Of a stretch of DNA of 64,000 bases, positions 8,007 to 16,502 are shown piece by piece. Position 1 is the stretch's first letter; every line of letters begins with the position of its first letter. The notes beneath the pieces are model-generated. The model worked only from the letters and a program-made list of their open reading frames with translations, ran no database searches and was not told where the DNA came from. Origin of the DNA: Cedecea neteri (GTDB lineage: Bacteria; Pseudomonadota; Gammaproteobacteria; Enterobacterales; Enterobacteriaceae). The stretch spans positions 310,001 to 374,000 of the forward strand of contig NZ_CP009459.1 in the NCBI RefSeq assembly GCF_000758325.1, given 5' to 3'. The translations under genes were made by a program, and so were the position numbers.

Positions 8007-9275
8007 ATGACCGAGCAAGCTGAACAGGCTGACGCTAAAAACTATCTTGTGCGCCTGATTGCGGTCGTACTTACCGGCATTCTTGCCGGCATCGCGGGGA
8101 TGCTTCTCGCGCTGATTTTACACGCCATTCAGCACCTGGCATTTGGCTACAGCATTGATCAACTGGTGGGAAGCGAGACGTTCCTCGAGGGCGTGACGGA
8201 CGCCACGCATTTGCGCCGGGTCGCGGCGATTCTCGGCGGCGGGGCCGTCGCCGGATTTGGCTGGTGGCTGCTCGCGCGCTACGGCAAGAAAAGAGTCTCT
8301 ATCGCTGCAGCCGTGGCAAATCCTGCAGTGCCGATGCCGACGGGTACCACGACTATTCATGCTTTACTGCAAATCATTACCGTTGCGCTGGGTTCCCCGC
8401 TCGGGCGCGAAGTCGCCCCTCGGGAAATGGGCGCTCTGGCAGCCGGGCTACTCGCCCGGAAGTTCAGCCTGCAGCCGGATGAAACCCGCACGCTGATTGC
8501 CTGCGGTGCGGGCGCAGGCCTGGCGGCGGTATATAACGTTCCCCTCGCCGGAGCACTGTTCACGCTGGAAGTGTTGCTGATCTCGTTTAGCTGGGAGAAA
8601 GCGCTGGCGGCGGTCATCACCTCGGCAGTGGCGGCCTGGGTCGCCACATTAGGGCTGGGAGATGAGTCCCAATATCACTTCGCTTCTTTTGCGCTGCCCC
8701 ACGCGTTTATCGGCTGGGCCATCGTCGCCAGCCCGCTGCTGGGCTATGCCGCCTGGCTGTTCCGCAAGGCAACAACGAGCGTGAGAACGCAGGTCAAAAC
8801 TAACTGGCAGATGCCGGTATTTTGCCTGCTGGCCTTTGCGCTGCTGGCCGCGCTTAGCCTGTGGTTCCCACAGCTGCCGGGCAACGGCAAAGGCCCGATG
8901 CAGCTTGCCATCAGCAACGGGCTGAACGTTAACTTCGCGGCGATTTTGCTGGCGCTGAAAATGCTGGTGATCCTCGCCGTCCTGCGCGGCGGTGCTGAGG
9001 GTGGGCTGCTGACGCCGGGCTTAACGGTGGGGGCTTTGCTGAGCCTGCTGCTGGCGGTGGTCTGGCAGTTTGTCTTCCCTGGCGGGGACGTGGGAAGCTT
9101 TGCGCTGGTCGGTGGTGCGGCGTTTTTAGCCGCTTCGATGCAGATGCCCATCACCGCCGTGGCGCTGGTGATGGAGTTTACCCATATGGACCACAGCTAT
9201 TTTGCCCCTGCGCTGCTGTGTGCCGCTGGTGCTTATACAACCTGCCGGATCCTGGATAAGAAGTACCGGTACTAA
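8007..9275 (+). CDS. ClC-family chloride channel/antiporter
   Basis: This 422-residue integral membrane protein of the voltage-gated chloride channel superfamily has about ten or more hydrophobic segments. The glutamate gate motif appears as GSPLGREVAPRE (Glu135) and the GxFxP-like motif as EGGLLTPGL. The first anion-selectivity motif GSGIP of ClcA is not visible; the equivalent stretch reads ANPAVPMPTG. Anion preference may therefore differ from chloride. It is neither ClcA nor YfeO by sequence. It appears to be a single-gene unit; its stop lies five bases from the converging stop of the AraC-family gene. The physiological role is unknown; acid or halide stress is possible. Confidence 0.85.
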   Translation: MTEQAEQADAKNYLVRLIAVVLTGILAGIAGMLLALILHAIQHLAFGYSIDQLVGSETFLEGVTDATHLRRVAAILGGGAVAGFGWWLLARYGKKRVSIAAAVANPAVPMPTGTTTIHALLQIITVALGSPLGREVAPREMGALAAGLLARKFSLQPDETRTLIACGAGAGLAAVYNVPLAGALFTLEVLLISFSWEKALAAVITSAVAAWVATLGLGDESQYHFASFALPHAFIGWAIVASPLLGYAAWLFRKATTSVRTQVKTNWQMPVFCLLAFALLAALSLWFPQLPGNGKGPMQLAISNGLNVNFAAILLALKMLVILAVLRGGAEGGLLTPGLTVGALLSLLLAVVWQFVFPGGDVGSFALVGGAAFLAASMQMPITAVALVMEFTHMDHSYFAPALLCAAGAYTTCRILDKKYRY

Positions 9276-9280
9276 CCTCT

Positions 9281-10222
9281 TCAGTGGGAAGAGATAAATG
9301 CCGACTCTGCGAGCGGGGTCGGCATGGAGAAATGCTGCCGCATACGCGCAACCTCATTGAGCGGCGTGAGCCCAAAAAGGCGCTTAAATTCGCGGCTGAA
9401 CTGCGAAACACTTTCGTAGCCCACGCGGGCACTGGCCGCCGAAGCGGTCAGATCGTTTCTCAGCATCAACAATCTCGCCTGATGCAACCTTGTGGATTTG
9501 AGATATTGCATGGGGGAAGTGTTGGTCACCGTTTTGAAGTGGCTGTGGAAAGTGGGCACGCTCATGCCCGCTTCTTTTGCCAGAGCATTCACATCCAGAT
9601 GCCCATCAAATTCGGCATGAAGCTTGCGCAGCGCTTTCGCCACTTTGCCAAACTGCCCCTGCATAGCCAGCGCACTGCGCAACGTGTGCCCCTGCGCGCC
9701 CGTCAGTACCCGGTAATAAATCTCACGCACCATAGAAGGTCCTAACATCTCGGCATCCAGCGGCGTCGACATCACCTGCAGGAAACGCAGTACGGAAGCA
9801 CTCATCGCTTCATCCATTGGGCTGGACATCATGCTTCGCGGCTCGACGGCCAGCTCAGCGCCTCGCCCATCCAGCGCCAGCATGACTTCAGCCGCCAGCG
9901 TGAAGTCTAGCCTCATGTAGATAGCCAGCATGGGTTCTTCGGCGCTGGCCTCCGTTTCCATGGTGAACGGCACGGGTACGGAAACCATCAGATAGTGCTG
10001 CGAATCATATAAATAGACACTCTCGCCTAAAAAACCCCGCTTACGCCCCTGAACCACAATCACAATACCGGGTTCATAAAGAACGGGGGTTCGCATCAGC
10101 GGACGGTTAGAGCGTAAGAAACGCACCTCGTTTAGCACCGTAAGATTGTAGCCTTCATGCGGGGTTAGCCGGTCCAGAAGCTCTACCATTTGTTTGCTGG
10201 CCTGCGGGCTGGCATTTGTCAT
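9281..10222 (-). CDS. AraC-family transcriptional regulator
   Basis: This 313-residue protein combines an N-terminal AraC-type ligand domain (about residues 20-190, with EPGIVIVVQGRKRGFLGE and a SMVREIYYRVL linker) with a C-terminal pair of helix-turn-helix motifs. The first helix-turn-helix is around LAKEAGMSVPTFHSHFKTVT and the second around SARVGYESVSQFSREFKRLFG. It is transcribed away from a short-chain dehydrogenase gene 161 bases distant. This pairing recurs in proteobacteria, where the regulator usually controls the dehydrogenase. Residues 9298-9325 of the DNA, near the 3' end, form a small ATGCCGAC/GTCGGCAT hairpin without a T-run. The ligand is unknown. Confidence 0.9.
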   Translation of the reverse strand: MTNASPQASKQMVELLDRLTPHEGYNLTVLNEVRFLRSNRPLMRTPVLYEPGIVIVVQGRKRGFLGESVYLYDSQHYLMVSVPVPFTMETEASAEEPMLAIYMRLDFTLAAEVMLALDGRGAELAVEPRSMMSSPMDEAMSASVLRFLQVMSTPLDAEMLGPSMVREIYYRVLTGAQGHTLRSALAMQGQFGKVAKALRKLHAEFDGHLDVNALAKEAGMSVPTFHSHFKTVTNTSPMQYLKSTRLHQARLLMLRNDLTASAASARVGYESVSQFSREFKRLFGLTPLNEVARMRQHFSMPTPLAESAFISSH

Positions 10223-10383
10223 CAGGGTTCATCTGGCAAAGGAAGATGTGGCCAGAGTCTGGCAGTGAAATTTCCCCTCGTCCATACACCTCATAGGAAT
10301 AGGCAAACATCAGAGAGGATCCAGGCTACGCATTCGGCCCTCCCGGTTCTACGCTTTACCTCCCACTTACGAAGGAAATGATA

Positions 10384-11220
10384 ATGAGCCAATCGAAGTT
10401 ATTTTTGATTACCGGGGTCAGCAGCGGCTTTGGCCGTTCACTGGCAGAAGAGGCGCTGAAAGCCGGGCACCGCGTGGTTGGCACCGTGCGCAATCAGCAG
10501 GCAAAGGAAGCCTTTGAGGCGCTGGCACCCGGCAAATGTTTTGCCCGAATTCTGGACGTCACCGATTTTGATGCCGCTGCGCCGCTGGCGGCGTCGATAG
10601 AACAGGAGATTGGCCCCATTGATGTACTGGTCAACAACGCAGGCTACGGGCACGAAGGGGTGATGGAAGAATCCCCGATGAGCGAGCTAATTCAGCAGTT
10701 CAACGTCAACGTGTTTGGTGCCGTCGCGATGATAAAAGCCTGTTTGTCTGGGTTCCGCACTCGTCGTGCGGGCCATATTGTTAATATCACTTCGATGGGC
10801 GGCTTTATCACTCTGCCCGGCATCAGCTACTACTGCGGCAGTAAATTCGCACTGCAGGGGATCTCCGAAACGCTGAGTAAAGAGCTCAAACCTTTTAATA
10901 TCGCGGTGACCGCCGTGCAGCCCGGTTCCTTCAGAACAGACTGGGCCGGACGTTCCATGGTGCGAACCCCGCGCAGCATCAGCGATTATGACCAGAGCTT
11001 CGGCCCGATTCGCGATACCCGCCAGAAGCGTAGCGGGCAGCAACCGGGCGATCCGGTCAAAGCCGCCAAAGCAATATTGACGCTTATCGGCAGCCCTAAT
11101 CCACCGGCAGCGCTATTGCTGGGCAGCGACGCGGTCACCTTCGTCAAAGAGAAGCTGGTGCAAATGGGGGCGGATATTAAAACCTGGGAAACGGTAAGCC
11201 GCTCGACTGATGGGCAATAA
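10384..11220 (+). CDS. Short-chain dehydrogenase/reductase
   Basis: This NAD(P)-dependent oxidoreductase has 278 residues and the classical SDR fold. The Rossmann motif TGVSSGFGRS is at the N-terminus. The LVNNAG motif, the catalytic Ser (ITSMGG) and the Tyr-x-x-x-Lys pair (YYCGSK) are all present, so the enzyme should be active. The C-terminal part (PGSFRTDWAG, then KAAKAILTLI) is like that of SDRs annotated as carbonyl or retinol-type reductases, but the substrate cannot be told. I prefer ATG 10384 to ATG 10378 because AGGA at 10373-10376 is then seven bases upstream. It is divergent from the AraC gene, which probably regulates it. Confidence 0.9.
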   Translation: MSQSKLFLITGVSSGFGRSLAEEALKAGHRVVGTVRNQQAKEAFEALAPGKCFARILDVTDFDAAAPLAASIEQEIGPIDVLVNNAGYGHEGVMEESPMSELIQQFNVNVFGAVAMIKACLSGFRTRRAGHIVNITSMGGFITLPGISYYCGSKFALQGISETLSKELKPFNIAVTAVQPGSFRTDWAGRSMVRTPRSISDYDQSFGPIRDTRQKRSGQQPGDPVKAAKAILTLIGSPNPPAALLLGSDAVTFVKEKLVQMGADIKTWETVSRSTDGQ

Positions 11221-11239
11221 CGGCCCACGAAATAAAAAA

Positions 11240-11268
11240 GCCCGGTAACCCCTTAAAGGCTACCGGGC
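11240..11268 (-). terminator. Rho-independent terminator of the peptide transporter gene
   Basis: GCCCGGTA (11240-11247) pairs with TACCGGGC (11261-11268). On the minus strand the stem is followed by a T-run (complement of AAAAAA at 11234-11239), so it mainly ends the leftward POT gene. It may also stop the rightward dehydrogenase transcript. Confidence 0.8.
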
Positions 11269-11285
11269 AAGACGCCTAAAAACCG

Positions 11286-12812
11286 TTATTTGGCTTCGTT
11301 GGCGTCAGCGTTTCTCAGCATGTTTCTGACCGGGATAATCAGCACAGCCAGCACCACGGCGCAGATAACCAGGGCGATAGACACGTGGGAGAATAGCTCC
11401 GGCATTGAGCTAAGCTGATCTTTTTTGATGTGCCCGCCCATAATCCCTGCCGCCAGGTTACCCAGCGCACTGGCGCAGAACCACAGCCCCATCACCTGGC
11501 CGCGCATTTTCTGCGGTGCCAGCAGCGTCATGGTCGCAAGGCCAATTGGGCTAAGACACAGCTCGCCCAGGGTCAGCAGCAGGATGCTCCCTACCAGCCA
11601 GAACGGAGAAACGCCGCTCTGCGTCGCCAGCACCTGGTTTGCCGCCGCCATCATCACCGCAAAACCTGCTGCCGCAAACAGAATGCCGATAACAAATTTC
11701 GTCATGCTGCTCGGGTTCAAATTACGCTTAGCCAGCGACGGCCAGAACCAGCTGAACACCGGGGCTAACAGGATAATAAACAGCGCGTTGATCGACTGGA
11801 ACCAGATCGTCGGGATTTCAAAGCTGCCCATCTGGCGGTCGGTGTAGTCGCGGGCAAAGATGTTGAATGACGTCGGCTTCTGCTCAAAGGCAGACCAGAA
11901 GAATGCTGCCGCAATCAGCAGGATCAGGCAGGCAAGCAGGCGCGAACGCTCGCTGCTGCTTAAGCCCGCAAAGAAGAACATAAACAGGAAGTAGAGGCCC
12001 ACGCAGGTAGAAATGATGTATGCGGAGCTTTTAGCAATCACAGTCGGGTTGAACGGAATCGTACCGTTGGAGATAAGCACCACCAGCCCGGCAAGCAGCA
12101 CCATGGCAAGCGTCACCCATTTACCGACGTTTTTACGCTCGGTCGTCGGGCGGTTCCAGGTGGAATCCAGGCCGACTTCTTTGTCATAGCGACGCATTTG
12201 CGGAATGGCGTAGAAGCGGAAGATGAACAGCGCAACCAGCATCCCTAAGCCACCCAGGCCAAAGCCCATGTGCCAGCCATATTTTTCATGCAGCGGGCCG
12301 ATGATCAGCGGTGCAATAAACGAGCCCATGTTGATGCCCATGTAGAACAGCGAGAAGCCTCCGTCGCGGCGGGTATCTTCTTTTTTATACAGAGTCCCGA
12401 CCATCACGGTAATACAGGTTTTGAACAGCCCGGTTCCCAGGACGATCAGCAGCAGGCCGACAAAGAAGAAGGTATTGCCCACGAATGCCGACAGGGCAAT
12501 CGAGAGGTGGCCGAGCGCAATAATCAGCGAGCCATACCATACGGCACGGCGCTGCCCGAGCCAGTTATCGGCCAGCCAGCCGCCGGGTAAAGAAGTGATA
12601 TACACGCCGCCGGCGAAGATCCCGACAATGGCGGAGGCCTGCTCAATCGGCAGCCCCATCCCGCCCTGAAGCAGGGCGGCGCTCATAAACAGAATGAGCA
12701 GCGGGCGAACCCCGTAGAAAGAAAAACGTTCCCACATTTCGGTGAGGAAGAGCGAACTTAACGGGTACGGATGCCCGAAAAAGGTTTTTGTTTTCGTCGC
12801 AGAGTGACTCAT
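11286..12812 (-). CDS. Proton-dependent oligopeptide transporter (POT/PTR2 family)
   Basis: This 508-residue symporter takes up di- and tripeptides with protons across the inner membrane. The helix-1 proton motif EMWERFSFYG and the PTR2 signatures GGWLADNWLGQRRAV and FSLFYMGINMGSFIAPL are clear. The length fits the family (480-510). It is more divergent than the DtpA/DtpB pair as I remember them, so I give no symbol; a DtpA-D-like permease is the safe statement. The gene stands alone, ending in its own terminator, with a 520-base AT-rich gap upstream shared with the divergent OlsF-like gene. Confidence 0.9.
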   Translation of the reverse strand: MSHSATKTKTFFGHPYPLSSLFLTEMWERFSFYGVRPLLILFMSAALLQGGMGLPIEQASAIVGIFAGGVYITSLPGGWLADNWLGQRRAVWYGSLIIALGHLSIALSAFVGNTFFFVGLLLIVLGTGLFKTCITVMVGTLYKKEDTRRDGGFSLFYMGINMGSFIAPLIIGPLHEKYGWHMGFGLGGLGMLVALFIFRFYAIPQMRRYDKEVGLDSTWNRPTTERKNVGKWVTLAMVLLAGLVVLISNGTIPFNPTVIAKSSAYIISTCVGLYFLFMFFFAGLSSSERSRLLACLILLIAAAFFWSAFEQKPTSFNIFARDYTDRQMGSFEIPTIWFQSINALFIILLAPVFSWFWPSLAKRNLNPSSMTKFVIGILFAAAGFAVMMAAANQVLATQSGVSPFWLVGSILLLTLGELCLSPIGLATMTLLAPQKMRGQVMGLWFCASALGNLAAGIMGGHIKKDQLSSMPELFSHVSIALVICAVVLAVLIIPVRNMLRNADANEAK

Positions 12813-13332
12813 CTGTGAACTCCCATAGGTTATCTCTTTTGATGCGGTGTTGATAAAACGCCAGTCCCGGCGCTCGGTTGCTGATTTTTAATCATAGGCT
12901 GGTCGTTAGCCAGCGGCGGCTACTTTAGCGTAGATCGTTGAAAAATCATCAAGGCGAAGAGTAACTTTAATGCCTAATAGAGGGTTTTTAGATTAAAAAT
13001 CGACTTAACTCTCATTTTTCATGATAAAAATCTCATTAAATGCGCTTTTATCTTGACAACAAAAATTCAAATTCATAAAAATAAAATTCATTTAAAACAA
13101 TAAATTAAATAAAAACCTAATCCTTTCACGAAACACCCATCATTAACCTACAATTCATCCGGGTTTGTCCTGTTACCTAAACCAGAAACCGCGTTATTTG
13201 CCCAACGACGTATCACTGCGGAATAAAAAATCGGCACGGCTTCTGCGCGTATCCCTGAAACGTCACCTCACTGACACGCAGCGTTCATCTTCATCTTCTA
13301 CCGTCAGGCGCAGAACGGTAAGAGGAGCGAAT
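12813..13332. other. AT-rich divergent intergenic region with candidate promoter for the OlsF-like gene
   Basis: No gene was recognised in this 520-base gap. The stretch 12950-13150 is strongly AT-rich, unlike its surroundings. A TTGACA at 13053-13058 with TAAAAA at 13076-13081 (17-base spacer) is the best rightward promoter candidate. That would give a leader of about 240 bases before the OlsF-like start. An in-frame extension of that gene back to 13165 is open but shows no domain and no ribosome site. The AT-richness suggests binding by H-NS, which is inference. Confidence 0.45.
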
Positions 13333-15048
13333 ATGTTTAGTCTCGATAACGTACTTGACGACCTTTGGCCCCAGGCAAACCCTGCGCCCTGGCAAAAAAA
13401 CCTGTTAAGACGCCTGCTGCACGAGGAAGAATTCCAGGCCTTTGCCGAAAATCACCCGCACCTGCGCGGGCTGGATATGATCGAACAAGTCCTGGATCAC
13501 CTACACATCCGCTGCAATATCTCTCCCCGCGAATTAGAAAATATCCCTGAGCACGGCCCCGTGGTGATGATGTCCAACCACCCCACTGGCACCCTCGACG
13601 GGCTGGCGCTGCTGTATGCCGTTTCCCGCGTTCGTCGCGATGTTAAAGTGGTGACCAACCGCCTGCTGAATCACCTCGAGCCGCTGAGTTCGCTGTTTAT
13701 TCCGGTCGACAATATCAATGGCCGCACGCCTAAATCGTCCCTCGTGCAGATGGAACAGCAGCTGCAAAACGGCGGCGTGCTGATCTTCTTCCCGGCAGGT
13801 GAGGTGTCCCGCCTGTCCCGCGAAGGGATTGCCGACGGGCACTGGCACACCGGCTTTATTAAACTTGCCGCGAAGTACCGCGTGCCGCTGTTACCCGCCT
13901 TTATTCACGCACGTAATAGCGCGCTGTTTTATGCCAGCGCGATGGTTTCCCCTGCGCTGCCGATGCTGCTGCTGATGCAGCAAATGTTCCGCCGCCGGAA
14001 CTCCACCCTGCCGGTGACCTTAGGCCAGCGCATTCCCTGGGAAAGCTGGCATAGCCCGCAGCAACTCCCACGCGAGCTGGCCAAAAAGTGCCGCCAGCAC
14101 GTTCAACTGCTGGGCAAAGGCCTTTCCGGCAAATTCACAACGGAGAGCGCCATTGCCCGGGCGGAAGACCGCGCCACACTGCGGCGGGAACTGGCAAAAG
14201 CGGAGTGCCTGGGTCGCACCGCCGACGATAAAGTGATTTATCTTTGGCAGAGAAACGATTCTAAAGAAGAGGCTCCCCTACTGCGCGAGCTGGGGCGACT
14301 GCGTGAGATCGCCTTCCGCGCCGTGGGTGAAGGCTGCGGCAAACGCCGGGATCTCGATCGTTATGACGACGATTATCTGCATTTGATCCTCTGGGACGAG
14401 CAGGATCTGGAGATTGTCGGCGCATACCGCTTTATGCCTACCGCGCAGCAGCTTGAAAAACGCGGCGTGAACGGCCTGTACAGCTACAGCCTGTTCCACT
14501 ACGACGAGAAGATGGACGATGTGCTGCAGCACGGCATCGAGCTGGGGCGCAGCTTTATTCAGCCCCGCTACTGGGGCCGCCGTGGCCTGGACTATTTATG
14601 GTCGGGGATTGGCGCTTATCTCGCCCGTTACCCGCAGTATCGCTACCTGTTCGGCCCGGTATCTATTTCCGGTGGTCTGCCGCCGGATGCTCGCGACCTG
14701 CTCGTCGCCTTTTACCGGCTGTGGTTCCCCGCGAGCCACCCGCTAGCTTCATCCCGTAGCCCTTATCCGGCAACGCTTCCAGACGTGCTGGCACAGTTCA
14801 AGGGAGAGGATTACGGCGAAGATCTGACTCGTTTAAAATCCCTGCTCAGCAATATGGGCTGCGGCATTCCAACGCTGTATAAGCAATATTCGGAGCTCTG
14901 CGAACCGGGCGGCGTGCAGTTTATTGATTTTGGCAGCGACCCGGCCTTTAACAACTGCGTCGATGGGCTGGTGCTGGTCGATTTAACGTTCCTGAAAAAG
15001 AGCCGCTATGAGCGGTACGTTGGGATGCATTTGTCGGGACAAGCATAG
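13333..15048 (+). CDS. olsF: Bifunctional acyltransferase, OlsF-like (probable ornithine lipid synthase)
   Basis: This 571-residue protein has two domains. The N-terminal half is a PlsC-type O-acyltransferase with SNHPTGTLDG (His83, Asp89) and FFPAGEVSR (about 152-160). The C-terminal half (from about 320) is a GNAT-like OlsB/hemolysin-type N-acyltransferase with LREIAFRAVGEG, the DLDRYDDDYLHLILWD block, EIVGAYRF and a late LFGPVSISGGLP motif. This domain order matches OlsF, described from Serratia, in which one protein makes ornithine lipid: N-acylation of ornithine with a 3-hydroxyacyl chain, then O-acylation. Product identity is inferred from architecture. I chose ATG 13333 because AGAGGAG lies at 13321-13327. 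It ends in a terminator before queH. Confidence 0.82.
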   Translation: MFSLDNVLDDLWPQANPAPWQKNLLRRLLHEEEFQAFAENHPHLRGLDMIEQVLDHLHIRCNISPRELENIPEHGPVVMMSNHPTGTLDGLALLYAVSRVRRDVKVVTNRLLNHLEPLSSLFIPVDNINGRTPKSSLVQMEQQLQNGGVLIFFPAGEVSRLSREGIADGHWHTGFIKLAAKYRVPLLPAFIHARNSALFYASAMVSPALPMLLLMQQMFRRRNSTLPVTLGQRIPWESWHSPQQLPRELAKKCRQHVQLLGKGLSGKFTTESAIARAEDRATLRRELAKAECLGRTADDKVIYLWQRNDSKEEAPLLRELGRLREIAFRAVGEGCGKRRDLDRYDDDYLHLILWDEQDLEIVGAYRFMPTAQQLEKRGVNGLYSYSLFHYDEKMDDVLQHGIELGRSFIQPRYWGRRGLDYLWSGIGAYLARYPQYRYLFGPVSISGGLPPDARDLLVAFYRLWFPASHPLASSRSPYPATLPDVLAQFKGEDYGEDLTRLKSLLSNMGCGIPTLYKQYSELCEPGGVQFIDFGSDPAFNNCVDGLVLVDLTFLKKSRYERYVGMHLSGQA

Positions 15049-15057
15049 CCACTAGCT

Positions 15058-15085
15058 AAGGCGGGAGAAACTCCTTCCCGCCTTT
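15058..15085 (+). terminator. Terminator after the OlsF-like gene
   Basis: AAGGCGGGA (15058-15066) pairs with TCCCGCCTT (15076-15084) around a nine-base loop, ten bases after the OlsF-like stop. The following T-run is short, so termination may be partial. Confidence 0.65.
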
Positions 15086-15141
15086 GACCACAATTTTAGT
15101 GGTACAATTCTCGCTGTTTTCCTTCTTTCCGCCGACATACC

Positions 15142-15783
15142 ATGACAACCACCGAATTTAAACGCCCGAAGCTTACGCTGCCGGAGGGCGCAAACAAGCT
15201 GCTGCTGCATACCTACTGCGCGCCCTGCTCTTCTGAAGTCATCGAGGCATTGCTTGCCTCGGACATCGACTTTTCGATTTTTTTCTACAACCCCAATATC
15301 CATCCGCAAAAGGAGTATCTCATCCGTAAGGAGGAGAATAAGCGCTTTGCTGAACAACACGGCGTACCCTTTATCGATGCGGATTATGACGCCGATAACT
15401 GGTTTGCGCGGGTAAAAGGTATGGAGTGGGAGCCCGAACGCGGCGTGCGCTGTACGGTCTGCTTTGATATGCGCCTGGAACGCACCGCGCTCTATGCCGC
15501 CGAGCACGGTTTCGGGGCGATTTGCAGTTCGCTGGGAATTTCACGCTGGAAGAATTTTCAGCAGGTGTGCGAATGCGGCCAGCGAGCGGCGGCGCGCCAT
15601 CCGGGAGTGGTTTACTGGACCCACAACTGGCGCAAACAAGGTGGCTCCACGCGCACGGTGGAAATTTGTAAACGCGAGCAGTTTTATCAGCAGGAGTATT
15701 GCGGCTGTGCTTATTCTTTGCGGGATGCTAACGCTTATCGGGCATCGCAGGGGAACGCGTTAATTAAGCCGGGGAAATCATGA
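15142..15783 (+). CDS. queH: Epoxyqueuosine reductase QueH
   Basis: This enzyme reduces epoxyqueuosine to queuosine in the wobble position of tRNA. It is the non-B12 alternative to QueG, from the former DUF208 family. The 213-residue protein has paired cysteines at HTYCAPCS (Cys26, Cys29) and RCTVCFDMR (Cys104, Cys107) and a later YCGCAYSL, plus the conserved [10 protein letters not shown]. These are the expected iron-sulfur and metal ligands of QueH. The length is normal. It appears to be transcribed on its own, between a terminator and the GNAT gene 60 bases downstream. Confidence 0.92.
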   Translation: MTTTEFKRPKLTLPEGANKLLLHTYCAPCSSEVIEALLASDIDFSIFFYNPNIHPQKEYLIRKEENKRFAEQHGVPFIDADYDADNWFARVKGMEWEPERGVRCTVCFDMRLERTALYAAEHGFGAICSSLGISRWKNFQQVCECGQRAAARHPGVVYWTHNWRKQGGSTRTVEICKREQFYQQEYCGCAYSLRDANAYRASQGNALIKPGKS

Positions 15784-15843
15784 TTGTGCGCCGCTTAATT
15801 CAATGCTAGTGATAAATCGAATTCCCCGATAATGAGGTTAAAA

Positions 15844-16263
15844 ATGGACTCGAAGTATGTACTTATTAACGCTGTTCCATCTGCCGAAGATTTCTGTCGC
15901 TTACGTACTATTTCCGGTCTGACACCTCGGCCTTTAGAAGCGGCCAGGAATGGACTCCCGAGAAGTTGTTACGGGGTTCATATTGAACATTCCGGGCGTG
16001 TTGTCGGTATGGGCAGAATTGTCGGCGATGGAGCGTTGAATTTCGAAATCGTCGATGTTGCAGTCGATCCAGATTATCAGGGGCAAGGTCTTGGGCGCGC
16101 AGTCATGGAGAATTTGATGGCATGGCTTGAGCAGCAGTCTCCCGACGGCGCATATATCACCCTTGTCGCGGATGTACCAGAGCTGTATGAAAAATTCGGT
16201 TTTAAAAGCGTGCGTCCGGAAAGCGAGGGGATGGCTCTGGTGTGGGGCAAAAAGGCTCTGTGA
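15844..16263 (+). CDS. GNAT-family N-acetyltransferase
   Basis: This small acetyl-CoA-dependent acetyltransferase has 139 residues. The acetyl-CoA loop is VDPDYQGQGLGRAVMENL, preceded by the beta strand NFEIVDVAVD and followed by LYEKFGFKSV near the end. The whole protein is the single domain. The substrate (amine, antibiotic or protein) cannot be told from sequence. ATG 15844 is preferred over ATG 15832 because GAGG lies seven bases before it. It precedes the tRNA-Gly gene in the opposite orientation. Confidence 0.87.
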   Translation: MDSKYVLINAVPSAEDFCRLRTISGLTPRPLEAARNGLPRSCYGVHIEHSGRVVGMGRIVGDGALNFEIVDVAVDPDYQGQGLGRAVMENLMAWLEQQSPDGAYITLVADVPELYEKFGFKSVRPESEGMALVWGKKAL

Positions 16264-16340
16264 GTTATGGATCGTCAAGCTACTGCCGGGCAGGTTCAGC
16301 CGTTATGCAATCAGGGAGAATAGGTATATCAGGGAAGTAT

Positions 16341-16414
16341 TGGAGCGGGCGAAGGGAATCGAACCCTCGTATAGAGCTTGGGAAGCTCTCGTTCTACCAT
16401 TGAACTACGCCCGC
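16341..16414 (-). tRNA. glyU: tRNA-Gly with anticodon CCC
   Basis: The reverse complement folds into a complete cloverleaf of 74 bases, including an encoded CCA end. The acceptor stem begins GCGGGCG, the anticodon loop is TTCCCAA (anticodon CCC) between AGAGC and GCTCT, and the T arm contains GGTTCGATTCC. It matches E. coli glyU, which is likewise next to actS (ygeR). Many islands use tRNA genes as attachment sites, but no integrase or repeated tRNA end is seen here. Confidence 0.96.
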
Positions 16415-16502
16415 TTTGAGGTACGTCAGGCATTATAGACTTTCAGCACTCGCTGGCAAGTGCCTTTGTGTCCAGGTGATGGTTTTTCAAGCACTTTTTA
16501 AA

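Noticed and set aside
13165-13332. N-terminal extension of the OlsF-like protein by 56 residues
   Set aside because: The extension has no domain, is basic and low in complexity, and lacks a ribosome site, whereas AGAGGAG precedes the ATG at 13333.
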